A stretch of 26,365 bases of DNA. Source: a virus. Below the pieces are notes generated by a model. The model did no database searches. It had not been told where the DNA came from and saw only the letters and a list, made by a program, of their open reading frames with translations. Shown here piece by piece: positions 15,001-24,147 of this stretch (within the stretch, counting starts at the first letter, position 1; each line of letters starts with the position of its first letter). The stretch covers positions 1-26,365 of IMG/VR virus record IMGVR_UViG_3300008110_008903, one strand, 5' to 3'. The position numbers and the translations under genes were made by a program.

Positions 15001-16785
15001 ATTAGAGAACTTTTAAATGAACAAAATTATTTTGAAACGATAAAAAACTCTGACCCATTTTTATATGATGGTATTAAACAAAGAATTAAATTTTTTAATC
15101 CATTATTCCATTCTATAACACCTGAAGGTTTTAACTCAAGAATTACATTTTTAAATCAATGTGTAAGACCAGGTAGAACCATACCTACAACAACTGATAA
15201 TCAAGGAGGTGTTAAAAACAAAGACGCATTTAATACTAATTTTGGTAGACCTCCAATTTTAATTTTAAGAGTTGGTGATTTTTATAATTGTAAAATTGTA
15301 CCTGATACATTATCGTTTACTTATGAACAATTAGATTTTAATCCTGAAGGAATTGGTGTGCAACCAGCGATTGTTAATGTTAAACTTGGTTTTAAAATGA
15401 TTGGTGGTCACGGACTAAAAGAACCAATTGAAAAACTTCAAAATGCTTTGAGTTTTAATTTTTATGCAAATACTGAAGTATACGATGAAAGAGCGGATGC
15501 AACTGATGATACTAATGTTGAATCTTTCATTTTAAGTAATCAACAATCAAGTAATATTAGTCAGGCAAATGCGGCATTTGCGAATTCAACACCTTCTATG
15601 AGTAATCAACTTAATACCCAAATAACAAATAATGGGGGTACACAAGCTGGGAATATTACTAATTCACAAACTTCAGGTGGTGTTGAAACGGGTACATTAT
15701 TATACGGTGGTTTGTTTGATAACACAGTTGTCTATACTCAAAACTATTTTAATAATATTGAAAGTTTTGTGACAAAAATTGTTCAAACCACAAACTATGG
15801 TGTTTATAAACAAGTAAGTTCTGAAAAACAGTTTGTAACAGGTTCATTGAATAGTTTAGATACACCCGTTACAAACGTTAAGATACTTGGTAAAATGGTT
15901 AATTACAACAATTATCTTTTAAATGTTGCAAATGAACTAAGTACTGAAATTACTAATGGAACTGATTTTTTAATTTCAGCATTAATTGTTAATAATGTAT
16001 CAACATCGGACATTAGAGCGGTAAGGGCTAATTATATATCCCAAGTATCAAATCAGGTTAATAATATCATTTCTAAAATATCTAGTCAAATACAAAGTGT
16101 TTCTAATACACAAGTTGGAATATATCAAAATTATAGAAAACTTGATTTAATATGTTCAGCGACTGATGGTAAAATCACATCACTTGGAAGTCCTTATGTT
16201 TATACTCTTACAGGATTACCTGACGGGGCAAGTGATACACTAACCTCAATAAGAACTGACTATATTAAATTAGCCTCTGACGTTCAATCATACTATACAT
16301 TATTGAATTCTAATGATATTATTATTGACGTGACAACTCCAAGTACAACATTTACACCTATATCAAGTCAAAATATTGCGGGTAATTTAAATAGATTTTT
16401 CACTCTTTTCTGTAATGAAATAATTGATAACAATTCAAGGCAAAGTTTAATTAATAATTTAACTTTAAATTTAGTTTCAGATACTGTACAGTTAACAAAA
16501 AGTATTGTCGAAACTACAATTAATGGATTAGTCTCAAGTTTTACAGTTGAAAAAAATGCACAAACAAATAAGGTTGACACTTTCTTTAATTCACCTGACT
16601 ATTTAAGTTATAAAAATTATAATCCACAAGTGTCAAACCAAAGTATTGTTGGAAAAACAAGAAATTTCTCTTATACAAGTGCAGGTGCGACTCCTACACA
16701 AAACGAAAATTTGAAAAATTTGTATTCGAATGTGAATGTTAATTTAGATAAAACGACCTTTAACGGAAAAATAATTTTTGACTGA
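12007..16785 (+). CDS. Large baseplate structural protein with OmpA-like insertion
   Basis: A 1592-residue protein. Two segments are familiar from phage baseplate/tube-initiator proteins: FIGRPEPIYTYKNTKRSGSINFKIIV near 658-683 and ILRVGDFYNCKIVPDTLSFTYEQ with PEGIGVQPAIVNVKLGFKMIGGHG near 1087-1140. Between them, about 780-958, lies a region resembling the OmpA/MotB peptidoglycan-binding fold: GNGIYFNAD strand, ELAQEIADALVNNNEVKIDL helix-strand, then LGEDRKQSIIEYFNQLVYQG and RRLKIDV, corresponding to the NxxLSxxRAxxVxxYL stretch of OmpA. The N-terminal 650 residues are not recognised; the C-terminal part (about 1180-1592) is Asn/Ser/Thr-rich and helical. The TGA stop overlaps the next ATG (TGATG). 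Baseplate role is well supported by context, exact counterpart not. Confidence 0.7.
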   Translation: MAVEFLSFNNSEQFRKALVARNLAPYSIQGNFTSPQGLQNYPIKLQDNSPADSESVSSNLYVEPAYSTRMNLYSPAGQFFDGALVVDNTVLPGGGSTENNPLGTSQPYDLQTSRMDLFNEAFIDDAEVVNRYLPPDGYEDLFVTSDLILGKLPAGSQIYGDGKVAPIIFVQGDYTNYEILFGDAALANDSFLQQLAAQSLREATQARIAREIERNTIGAINLDTLTNPFNATLLATGQEPFVYRDYTITKPDGLLDYAAFFIQKLSGTYLPASPIEGSYFSDTEILRLRPLQAIGNLGGGNITNRPNPSIKFLQNTGAGTKSVLFNALNYNRFKPNYAITSTQVGNFINNLFDNFTSIGNLYVGRQETDITNVVSPPNASPIDAFGIPTQAPVYGPDKVGILYEGDQNFQFGLAGLNYEQKPSFDGGFVWITEFTKPEAGRNVGQGGQLLSNNPNFTPLASSYNQVLSTNYTFRPGSILDVTQRLINSTPAQGADRLGHVGNAINQVSKVFSDGYKILTKGSKVKKYVNNSGTEVGQEYCRIFTKDKPYYTYANLQKTVANDSGLETNGNIRRFTYSVLDSTYNLNITPFKNGGTNVINGQVKKYMLSLENLAWKDTPEYNQLPSAEKGPNGGRIMWFPPYDLTFDDSSTPSFNETDFIGRPEPIYTYKNTKRSGSINFKIIVDHPSVLNLIVNKELQNQSNSTITSVVDSFFAGCQRYDIYELAQKFSSLSLGTIDEVYQQVLESLDTSESDKVDALTQIPQEDNSGPKELPNLSSYVGNGIYFNADTTENSNYDQSYENIYNQLVTNINSESFDGIDASKSFLENTITPNYNNFIELAQEIADALVNNNEVKIDLKATNFGVGGISGPESQNLGEDRKQSIIEYFNQLVYQGTNISEYVDSRRLKIDVNSGTIDNYKPKDSSQTYNCNGNNIADEYNVIRVACSTLVISKITVQPYTPFGTKVAKSVSEGYNNTFGLKQVPVADFQSKLKNVTKRLIRELLNEQNYFETIKNSDPFLYDGIKQRIKFFNPLFHSITPEGFNSRITFLNQCVRPGRTIPTTTDNQGGVKNKDAFNTNFGRPPILILRVGDFYNCKIVPDTLSFTYEQLDFNPEGIGVQPAIVNVKLGFKMIGGHGLKEPIEKLQNALSFNFYANTEVYDERADATDDTNVESFILSNQQSSNISQANAAFANSTPSMSNQLNTQITNNGGTQAGNITNSQTSGGVETGTLLYGGLFDNTVVYTQNYFNNIESFVTKIVQTTNYGVYKQVSSEKQFVTGSLNSLDTPVTNVKILGKMVNYNNYLLNVANELSTEITNGTDFLISALIVNNVSTSDIRAVRANYISQVSNQVNNIISKISSQIQSVSNTQVGIYQNYRKLDLICSATDGKITSLGSPYVYTLTGLPDGASDTLTSIRTDYIKLASDVQSYYTLLNSNDIIIDVTTPSTTFTPISSQNIAGNLNRFFTLFCNEIIDNNSRQSLINNLTLNLVSDTVQLTKSIVETTINGLVSSFTVEKNAQTNKVDTFFNSPDYLSYKNYNPQVSNQSIVGKTRNFSYTSAGATPTQNENLKNLYSNVNVNLDKTTFNGKIIFD

Positions 16786-17108
16786 TGGCTAACGAATATT
16801 ACAATAGATACCAAAATTTTACTGTTGATGGAACAACTACATATATCCCTTTTGTTAATATTCCATTAAAAACTACTGATAAGAAATACATCTATAAGTT
16901 AGGGGTATCAAGATTAGATAAAGTTTCTCAGTTATATTATAACTCACCATTTTATGGTTGGTTGATATTACAGTCAAATCCACAATATAGTGGTTCTGAA
17001 TTAAATATTCCTGATAATGCCGTGCTGAATATACCATTCCCTTTATTGAGTTCTTTGTTAGATTATAAAACAGCAGTGAAAGAATATTTCTATTATTATG
17101 GACAGTGA
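16785..17108 (+). CDS. Baseplate wedge protein, gp53-like (LysM-type fold)
   Basis: A 107-residue protein whose core, LYYNSPFYGWLILQSNPQYSG then IPDNAVLNIPFPL (50-86), matches the gp53/LysM-like baseplate family: a YxxPxYxWxI helix, an ANP-type turn, and a final IPxGxxLxIPxP strand. T4 gp53 is longer (about 196 residues), so this is the core domain only. It is coupled to both neighbours: its ATG overlaps the preceding stop by one base and the next gene starts 11 bases before its own stop. Its mRNA is thus part of the baseplate operon and the products are presumably made in fixed ratio. Confidence 0.7.
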   Translation: MANEYYNRYQNFTVDGTTTYIPFVNIPLKTTDKKYIYKLGVSRLDKVSQLYYNSPFYGWLILQSNPQYSGSELNIPDNAVLNIPFPLLSSLLDYKTAVKEYFYYYGQ

Positions 17109-20100
17109 GAATATATACGTTTTTCCAAGTACATGTGATAACATTTTTGTTATTAACCCAAATAAGGTTACTAACCAATATGGTAATGCGGAAGATAGAA
17201 ATATAAAACAAGAAAACTTAATTTATTACGCTAATTTAGAGTGTGACCTTGAACCAAGAAGTAGACTAATTTCAGGGGCGGACAAAACCACTGTAAAAAC
17301 AGTTTCATTGGCAAGTATGAATTTTTTAAATCCTACAGGGACAGGTGCGTTAACTACTGAATGGACGGGAATACAAGACACAACTGCTAATCAAAACCAA
17401 ATTGCTAATCAACTTCTTGGAATAAAAGGGATTTCATACCGAGTAGGTTTAAGTTATATCCCAACAATTACAATAAATTTAGAAGATATTAAAGGTAGAG
17501 CTCTATTTGAAAGTGGTGAAAATTCACCATATTCTGCGTTTTTTAATTTACCATACCCAACATTTTATTTAACACTTAAAGGTTACTATGGTAAGGCGGT
17601 TAGATACCCATTAATTTTACAAAAATTTACATCTTCATTTAATTCATCTACAGGTAATTTTGATATTAGTTTGGTAATGATTGGTTATAAGTTTAATGTG
17701 TTAACCGATATTACAATGGCGGAACTTTTTGCGGTTCCACAGATGTATCTTAAAAGAACTAATGTGTCACAAGGTGAAAATACTGGAAATCAAACACAAA
17801 CTAATACCCAACAAATAACTCAACTTGGGTATGAAAAGATTAGAGATGTTTATACTGATTATAAAAACTTAGGATTAATTCCGAAAGATTTCCCCGAATT
17901 AACGGTACAACAGTTATCAACAAAATTGGATAATTTTATCAATTATAGTTTAGCAAAATTTGGTCAATCAAATCTAACACCGCTTAATGATATTGATACA
18001 TACTCACAAGATTTAACACAATATCGTGGAGAAATTTATAATTTTACTACTTCGTGGTTTAATCTAAATTTAGATGCTACGAATTTCTTTATTTCAAACC
18101 CAATCAATAATGTCAGATATAAAATCTACACTTATAAGTTATCAAATTTTCAAAAATTAGATACAGTTGCAATCAGTGATATTGATTCCCAATATTCTAA
18201 ATTACAATCAATTATTACACAAAATAATGAAAATTTAAAAAATAATACAACTTTTGGTTCAGGTGAATATAAAATTGAAAACCCAATAGATATTCAAAAT
18301 ATAAGAACTGATGATACTAATATTGATTATGTTGAAACATATAAACAAAGAAATAATGTGGAAACAGTAAATCAAGACCAAGTCACATCAATTGTCAATG
18401 AGATTGATAATTTAAAAAATATTTTTAAAGAAAGTGAAGTTGGATTTTTATTTCAATTTGATGGGGCAAGTAGATTTTTAGATTTAACATATGAGTTAGA
18501 TAAAATATTAAATGATAAAAAAACATTAATTGAAGATAAACTTACTAAAGAATTATCAAGTTTTATACAAACAACAAGTGGATTAGGATTTTCACCAACA
18601 ATAAGAAATGTAGTTGCGGTTATCATGGCATCTGCAGAGGCCTTTTTAAGATTAATGCAAGATGTTCATAAAAAAGCATTTGATGTTAGAAACAGTGAAA
18701 TAAAAAAGTTAGTAACTAAAAATGATTCTGCATCACAGTTATCACCTGTATATCCTTGGCCTCAATTTGTAGTTGAAAAAAATATTGATGGTCAAGTGAA
18801 ATTTGAAATACAATATCCTGGCGATAATTCAGTTATATCGATAACTAAAGGAAATAATTATACTATTTGGCCTGAAGTCGAGTTTGTCGAAGAGTTTTTA
18901 AAAGGTTATTTACAAAGAGAAATACCCCCAATCCCACCAACACCGACTAATGAAGGTATTAATCGAATTTTAATTTCAGGGTTTGATACGTTACCAAGTA
19001 ATGAGCCATATAGTAATTTAACTGAAAGTAAATTTTTATATGAAGTTTGGGAAAGAATTCAAACAATAACACAATATAACGGATTTCAAAAAAATAATGA
19101 CAGTTCAACTAATCAAAATATATTAAACTACTTAGCTGAAACAGAAAGTCTGAATGTATTTAACGCTTTAAATTCGGGTAATCGAGAAAATTCACCAAGA
19201 TTAAATTTTCTTTTTAAAACATCGAACTTTACTAAAGATTCTTATTTTTCTGAACTTGTTAATTTACAACAGGATTATTCAATTTATTCACAAGGGTATT
19301 TTGTAACTGATTATTTAAAAAGAGAAGTTAATGAAAATCCGAATAAAATTTTATTTGAAGATTTACCAACAATTCAAATAACCAATGACAAAGAAAAATA
19401 CATGGTAAATTATTTAAATTCTAATGTCCATAATGACATTAGTTTTACTGATACATATCCATATATTGATTCAAATTGGAATTACGCTAATTTAGCTGCG
19501 GGACAAAATAATACAAAGTTTAAAAACATAAACTCAACAGAGTTTTCAATTTATTATAACACATACTTTAAAAAAGTTACAAATTTTGAAGACTCTTCAG
19601 TTGTCGGTACTAATGGTAATAAAACAAAACTACGACCATATACTGATTATAATTGGAGGTCTAATGAAATAACACTACCTGTTGATTTACAAACTTTTTA
19701 TAATAATAGAAAATCTACAGAATTTTTACCGACAGAAGGGTTTATTAATTACATTGACTCTGAATTAACCAATAAACAAACAACTTCAATTCTTAATACA
19801 CCTTATTTTATTAACGCAATACAAAAAGGTATTAACGCAACTTTAAATGGTCAAAGTAGTGCCTATTTAGAAGCGTCTTATCTTTTCTTAAACAGTTTAC
19901 CTTTATCAACATTAAAAGAAAGATATTTGTCATTTGAAAATAATTTAAATACATATTCTGATTTTATTTTTGCTGGTTTAAAGAAATTTGGTGGTGTTCA
20001 TAGGTTACCATACTTTTGGATTTTGAAATTAGGTTCAATTTGGAACCGATATAAAAATTATGTTAATGATGGGACTGATTATATTACACCTATTTGGACT

Positions 20101-23100
20101 AATTTTAATTATTTAAATAATTTTGACCCGATTAACAATTTGGCATCAACTACTTATGTTTTGTCTTCAGAAACATTTAATACAACATCAATTACATTAG
20201 AAAATACCCAAACATCATCAATAAATTATCATATTGGATTTTATCCAAAACTGGTAAATGATTTTTATTTTTTACATAATGGTTCTTATTTATATAACCC
20301 AAACTCAGTCACAACTTCATTAGATATACAAAACGCATTACAAACCGCACTTGATAACCGAGAAATTATTTTATTTAATGCTGACCAATCAAATATCCAA
20401 TCTTCAAACATTAATTTAAAAACTTGGACTGTTTTAATTAAAGTTAGTAATTCGGAAGGTGAGGAGTCTTATACAATATGTCCTTCTTTTGGTACAACAA
20501 CTAATCAAATTAAAAAAGAATGTTTTGACGGCAATAATAATAACATAATCTCACTTTCAAACAATCCAAGTATTCATAACGGTTCGGTAAGGTTATTTTG
20601 GGGAGCACCTAACTATGGGTATTTTAATACAACACCAATTAGAAAATCTAGTTATAATGAATATCTTAAAAAAGTTTATTCCGATAAACAAGAACAAGTA
20701 AGTTTTGAATTATTTTCTGAATTTATTTATTCAAACATTGAAGAATTATTTTCTGTTTTTGATACTGAAGAATTAAATAATTTTGAAATTGAATTTTTAA
20801 AATTTGCAAATCAGGGAAGTTCAAGTGTTTATTCTTTTGAGTCAATACTTAAAAAAATAACATTCTATAATGAAAAATCTGAGAATATTATTGGAGTTAA
20901 CTATAACGAAATTGTTAAAAGTATTGCCATTTCACAAAGTTATGATGTTAGTACAACAATAACAAACTCGTTACAATACGATATTTTAATTAAACGAGGA
21001 AATCCGACTGGGTTTGATAAAAATTTGTTTAATATACTCTCATCAAATCCGTCTCCTGAAATAGTAAATCGATATAATATCCCAAACTATGAGATAACGC
21101 CAAATTCAGTGCCGACTAACTTTGGTATAACTTATAGTGAATCAAAGGCTCTATATCCAAACGAGTGGAATACTATGGAACTTTATGTCGGATTTTCAAC
21201 AATTGATGGATTAAACTACGACGCTTCTGAAAATTATTTAACTAACTTCTTTAGAGTTTTCAATATAGGTTTTACAGTTGATAATATTAAATTATTTAGA
21301 AATTTAATTAAAATGTATGGAACAACATCAATTTTGGGTAATTCTGGAAATATTGATGTTTTTAAAAATAAAATAGACACTTATTTAAATATTACTGATA
21401 ATTTATCGGGTGAAACTTTCACAAATTTTATCACATCTTTACAAAAAAAATTAGGTGGTGGTAATACAAATACTGAAAAAATTGATTCGGTTTTAGAAGG
21501 GTTTCAAAGTAAAGTTGAATTATATGATATGTTTAAAGCAATTAATGATAAATGGATTGCTGGAAATGATTATACAAAAATTGATGAAAACTCTGACGCT
21601 CCTTTATTTAAAGATTATTTATTTGTTGACAGAGCAAATAGAAATGTTGGTGATATATTTGTTGATATTACAAAAGTTAATTCGTATTTAAAAGGTGCAA
21701 ATCTTAAATCAAACGTTTTTACAGTTGTCGGTTCAATAATAAAAGACCATAATTTTGTTAGTTTTTTAATGCCATCATACATTAATTTTTATGGAAGACA
21801 AACTCCAACTGGACAGGATGATACTTCAAAAAATACTGAACCAAATGAATTTGCGAACAATTTATTTGGAACATTTGATACTGTTGATTATCAAAGCTCA
21901 AAACCAAAAATGTTAAATATATTTGTTGATAAACCTTCACAACAAACGGATAACAAATCCAAACTTAATGGATATAAAGATGATGGTTTAGATATTACAA
22001 TATGTGCTGAAAATTCTGTTGGGGTTGATGCGTCTCAAAAAAGAAACTTTTCTTTAGAAAATAGAATAGTTGGTTTTGCGGTTGACTTTGAATTACAAAA
22101 TCAAGGAGTTTTCAAAAAAATAAATGTAAGTCAGGATTTAGGTAAGGCAACAAGTGAATCCTTAATGGCTGAGTATAATTTAGCTAACTCAAGTGCTGGA
22201 ATTCAAACATCAACACAAAGTGTTAGTTTATATAACATTTATAAAACTAGAAGTTACGCTGCGTCTGTTGAATCAATGGGTAACGTAATGATTCAACCAT
22301 CAATGTATTTTGTTTTAAGAAATATACCATTATTTGCAGGGTCTTATTTTATTACTGAAGTGAACCATAGTATAGGATTAGATGATTTTACAACATCATT
22401 TACGGGTACAAGACAGGCGGTTGCTACATTACCAAAAGTGGATACACTTTTCCAAACAATTAAAAAACAATTATTAACTAATTTAGGTAGTACATTTAAA
22501 AATCAAGGTGGGTCTACTACAGGTATACCAAACAATTCTGTACAAATAAAAAATAGTATAACTAATTCTATAATTGGTGGTAAAATAATGTCTAATACCC
22601 CAAATTGTAATAAAGATGAAGCTTACTCTAATTATACAAAATACACAGGGCTTACTAAAAATGAAGGTGTTGATGTTATTGTTTCGGCAATTAAAGTATT
22701 GCCTACAACTGATAAAGTTCGACTTTGTATTTTTATTAGTTGTTGGATTGAATCAGGATTATCTATAAATGAAACAACAAATCGTTTGCAGTTTTTTGGT
22801 AATAATATCGCGGGAGTAACATTAGATTACGATTACCATGGTGAACTTAAAAACTATATTACTTCAAATTTCATGTGTTTAACTAACACCAGCCAATATA
22901 CACAAACATATGCAGTCTTTGAAAGAGAAAACAGTTTATATGATTTTATGATTGCGGCATACCCTGATTACATTAATAATAACGTAAATGATATAATAAA
23001 CAAAGATACGTTTGCAAATGAATTTTCAAAATTTTGGATAGAATATTTCCCTTATAATAAAGTAGTTAATACTCCAACAATTTTTAATGACTATATACAA

Positions 23101-23187
23101 ACCAATAACGAAAATTATCAAAAACTGTTAAGTAAAATTAAAAAAGGATTTGATATTTACCAAAGTATTATTCCTATTAGTGAGTAA
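17098..23187 (+). CDS. Giant baseplate hub protein with possible C-terminal cell-wall hydrolase
   Basis: A 2029-residue protein, the largest in the window. The N-terminal 220 residues (ITINLEDIKGRALFE, SAFFNLPYPTFYLTLKGYYGKAVRYPL, FDISLVMIGYKFNVLTDIT) follow a pattern seen in large phage baseplate proteins. Near 1735-1770 the text GSYFITEVNHSIGLDDFTTSFTGTRQ resembles the end of the gp27/gpD (late control) hub fold. After a Gly/Asn/Ser-rich linker, about 1860-2029 forms a compact domain with FISCWIESGLSI (E1885) and NNIAGVTLDYDYHG, reminiscent of lysozyme or glucosaminidase-like enzymes where a Glu-Ser pair is followed by an N-x-x-G(I/V) segment. T4 similarly joins a hub to a lysozyme (gp5). 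Hub role likely; hydrolase activity is an inference. Confidence 0.7.
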   Translation: MDSENIYVFPSTCDNIFVINPNKVTNQYGNAEDRNIKQENLIYYANLECDLEPRSRLISGADKTTVKTVSLASMNFLNPTGTGALTTEWTGIQDTTANQNQIANQLLGIKGISYRVGLSYIPTITINLEDIKGRALFESGENSPYSAFFNLPYPTFYLTLKGYYGKAVRYPLILQKFTSSFNSSTGNFDISLVMIGYKFNVLTDITMAELFAVPQMYLKRTNVSQGENTGNQTQTNTQQITQLGYEKIRDVYTDYKNLGLIPKDFPELTVQQLSTKLDNFINYSLAKFGQSNLTPLNDIDTYSQDLTQYRGEIYNFTTSWFNLNLDATNFFISNPINNVRYKIYTYKLSNFQKLDTVAISDIDSQYSKLQSIITQNNENLKNNTTFGSGEYKIENPIDIQNIRTDDTNIDYVETYKQRNNVETVNQDQVTSIVNEIDNLKNIFKESEVGFLFQFDGASRFLDLTYELDKILNDKKTLIEDKLTKELSSFIQTTSGLGFSPTIRNVVAVIMASAEAFLRLMQDVHKKAFDVRNSEIKKLVTKNDSASQLSPVYPWPQFVVEKNIDGQVKFEIQYPGDNSVISITKGNNYTIWPEVEFVEEFLKGYLQREIPPIPPTPTNEGINRILISGFDTLPSNEPYSNLTESKFLYEVWERIQTITQYNGFQKNNDSSTNQNILNYLAETESLNVFNALNSGNRENSPRLNFLFKTSNFTKDSYFSELVNLQQDYSIYSQGYFVTDYLKREVNENPNKILFEDLPTIQITNDKEKYMVNYLNSNVHNDISFTDTYPYIDSNWNYANLAAGQNNTKFKNINSTEFSIYYNTYFKKVTNFEDSSVVGTNGNKTKLRPYTDYNWRSNEITLPVDLQTFYNNRKSTEFLPTEGFINYIDSELTNKQTTSILNTPYFINAIQKGINATLNGQSSAYLEASYLFLNSLPLSTLKERYLSFENNLNTYSDFIFAGLKKFGGVHRLPYFWILKLGSIWNRYKNYVNDGTDYITPIWTNFNYLNNFDPINNLASTTYVLSSETFNTTSITLENTQTSSINYHIGFYPKLVNDFYFLHNGSYLYNPNSVTTSLDIQNALQTALDNREIILFNADQSNIQSSNINLKTWTVLIKVSNSEGEESYTICPSFGTTTNQIKKECFDGNNNNIISLSNNPSIHNGSVRLFWGAPNYGYFNTTPIRKSSYNEYLKKVYSDKQEQVSFELFSEFIYSNIEELFSVFDTEELNNFEIEFLKFANQGSSSVYSFESILKKITFYNEKSENIIGVNYNEIVKSIAISQSYDVSTTITNSLQYDILIKRGNPTGFDKNLFNILSSNPSPEIVNRYNIPNYEITPNSVPTNFGITYSESKALYPNEWNTMELYVGFSTIDGLNYDASENYLTNFFRVFNIGFTVDNIKLFRNLIKMYGTTSILGNSGNIDVFKNKIDTYLNITDNLSGETFTNFITSLQKKLGGGNTNTEKIDSVLEGFQSKVELYDMFKAINDKWIAGNDYTKIDENSDAPLFKDYLFVDRANRNVGDIFVDITKVNSYLKGANLKSNVFTVVGSIIKDHNFVSFLMPSYINFYGRQTPTGQDDTSKNTEPNEFANNLFGTFDTVDYQSSKPKMLNIFVDKPSQQTDNKSKLNGYKDDGLDITICAENSVGVDASQKRNFSLENRIVGFAVDFELQNQGVFKKINVSQDLGKATSESLMAEYNLANSSAGIQTSTQSVSLYNIYKTRSYAASVESMGNVMIQPSMYFVLRNIPLFAGSYFITEVNHSIGLDDFTTSFTGTRQAVATLPKVDTLFQTIKKQLLTNLGSTFKNQGGSTTGIPNNSVQIKNSITNSIIGGKIMSNTPNCNKDEAYSNYTKYTGLTKNEGVDVIVSAIKVLPTTDKVRLCIFISCWIESGLSINETTNRLQFFGNNIAGVTLDYDYHGELKNYITSNFMCLTNTSQYTQTYAVFERENSLYDFMIAAYPDYINNNVNDIINKDTFANEFSKFWIEYFPYNKVVNTPTIFNDYIQTNNENYQKLLSKIKKGFDIYQSIIPISE

Positions 23188-23195
23188 TTTCATTA

Positions 23196-23211
23196 TTGAC
23201 GAATATTTATA
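23196..23211 (+). promoter_or_regulatory. TTGAC-TATTTATA promoter before the small Cys-containing gene
   Basis: TTGAC, three bases, TATTTATA at 23204-23211, then ATAAAATAA: nearly the same string as at 8409-8432. It ends 13 bases before the ATG at 23225. Confidence 0.5.
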
Positions 23212-23224
23212 ATAAAATAATATT

Positions 23225-23449
23225 ATGAACACTAAACAAATTTTAGACAGATACTTAGGTAAGAGTACAAGAATTACTGAAACTGACAAAGGAAATGGTT
23301 TTAAAGAGGTGTGTGATTTAGATACTGGTGATTGTTATACAATCAGAATGAAAGATGGTTTAATTGAGAGAGTTAATAATACTCTTAATACTAATAAAAA
23401 AATAAACGTAGAAACAACTCAAGGTTTCAAACAATTATTAAATGGTTAA
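23225..23449 (+). CDS. Small protein of unknown function
   Basis: A 74-residue protein I do not recognise. Visible features are a charged helical start (TKQILDRYLGKSTRI), a compact central segment with two cysteines five residues apart (EVCDLDTGDCYTIRMKDG) that suggests a small beta-hairpin, and a polar tail. It has its own promoter word, and its stop overlaps or touches the next gene (ATG at 23442 or 23451). The pair is therefore co-transcribed and lies between the baseplate block and the DNA replication genes. No signal peptide or membrane segment. Confidence 0.65.
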   Translation: MNTKQILDRYLGKSTRITETDKGNGFKEVCDLDTGDCYTIRMKDGLIERVNNTLNTNKKINVETTQGFKQLLNG

Positions 23450-24107
23450 AATGGGAATTTCAGAAACAATTTTGGAAGAATTAAAAAGATATAATAAGAT
23501 TAATAATTATATCACCGAACAAGAAGCGGGATTACCACCTGTACCTGGTGAAGACCCATTGGCGGCACCTGCAGCACCTGACGCTGGAGCTTTACCACCG
23601 GCACCTGAAGCGGGAGTGACACCTCCACCGGCGGATGCTCAACCTATTGATGTTGCAAATGACCCTGATGTTGAAAAAGTAGGTGATGAAGGGGAATCTT
23701 CTGAAACTGAAGAATTAGAAATTACTGATTTAGTAAAATCACAACAAAATATTGAAACAAAACAAGAAGAATATTTTAATAACTTATTTAATCAATTAAC
23801 TGATTTAGAAAGTAAGTTAAGTAATATGGAAAATATTTTTACTAAATTAAATGATATCGAGGCTAAGATTGAAAAATACAGAGAAAAAACTCCACAAGAA
23901 AAACTTGAATTAAGAAGTTTAGACTCAGGGCCATTTAATCAAAAATTAACTGATTTTTTTGTTGACAAACAAGAAGATATTGAAAAATCAGGAAAAAATG
24001 AATATATTTTAACAACTGATGAAGTTGAAGATTTCACTCCTTCAGAAATTAAAACAACTTTTAACGATTACGGAGAAGAAACACAATACAAACCTTTGAA
24101 ATTCTAA
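23442..24107 (+). CDS. Pro/Ala-rich acidic coiled-coil protein, possibly virion-associated
   Basis: A 221-residue protein of unknown function. Order of parts: a short amphipathic helix (ISETILEELKRYNKINNYI) ending in ITEQEAG, a Pro/Ala-rich disordered stretch (about 28-70), an acidic segment, a coiled coil at roughly 95-150 (NLFNQLTDLESKLSNMENIFTKLNDIEAKIEKY), and a small C-terminal domain. The helix plus I-x-E sequence looks like the targeting peptides that T4 prohead protease removes from head-internal proteins, so packaging in the head is possible. The start is either ATG 23442 (8-base overlap with the previous gene) or ATG 23451 (right after its stop); no ribosome site decides. The Pro/Ala stretch is locally more GC-rich. 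Confidence 0.7.
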   Translation: MVKMGISETILEELKRYNKINNYITEQEAGLPPVPGEDPLAAPAAPDAGALPPAPEAGVTPPPADAQPIDVANDPDVEKVGDEGESSETEELEITDLVKSQQNIETKQEEYFNNLFNQLTDLESKLSNMENIFTKLNDIEAKIEKYREKTPQEKLELRSLDSGPFNQKLTDFFVDKQEDIEKSGKNEYILTTDEVEDFTPSEIKTTFNDYGEETQYKPLKF

Positions 24108-24115
24108 ATTTCAAA
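24095..24115 (+). terminator. Weak AT-rich hairpin at the end of the coiled-coil gene
   Basis: TTTGAAATT and AATTTCAAA form a 9-bp stem with a 3-base loop, overlapping the stop codon. It has little GC and no long T tract, so at most a weak terminator. Confidence 0.25.
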
Positions 24116-24147
24116 TTTGATTATCACGGCTGACACACTTATACTTG
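24116..24147 (+). promoter_or_regulatory. Bacteroidota-type promoter before the gp32-like gene
   Basis: TTTG at 24116-24119, 20 bases, then TATACTTG at 24140-24147. The Bacteroidota housekeeping consensus is TTTG, 19-21 bases, TAnnTTTG; only one base differs. It leaves a leader of about 25 bases to the ATG at 24177. No TATTTATA word is present here, which fits an early gene read by the host polymerase. Confidence 0.5.

Noticed and set aside
16873-17211. Minus-strand open frame of 112 codons across the gp53-like and hub gene junction
   Set aside because: Both plus-strand genes here are supported by family patterns; the antisense text is hydrophobic and unstructured with no start signal.
20287-20294. 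TATTTATA inside the 2029-residue hub gene
   Set aside because: It is within coding sequence (Tyr-Leu-Tyr) with no gene start nearby; a few such copies are expected by chance in AT-rich DNA.
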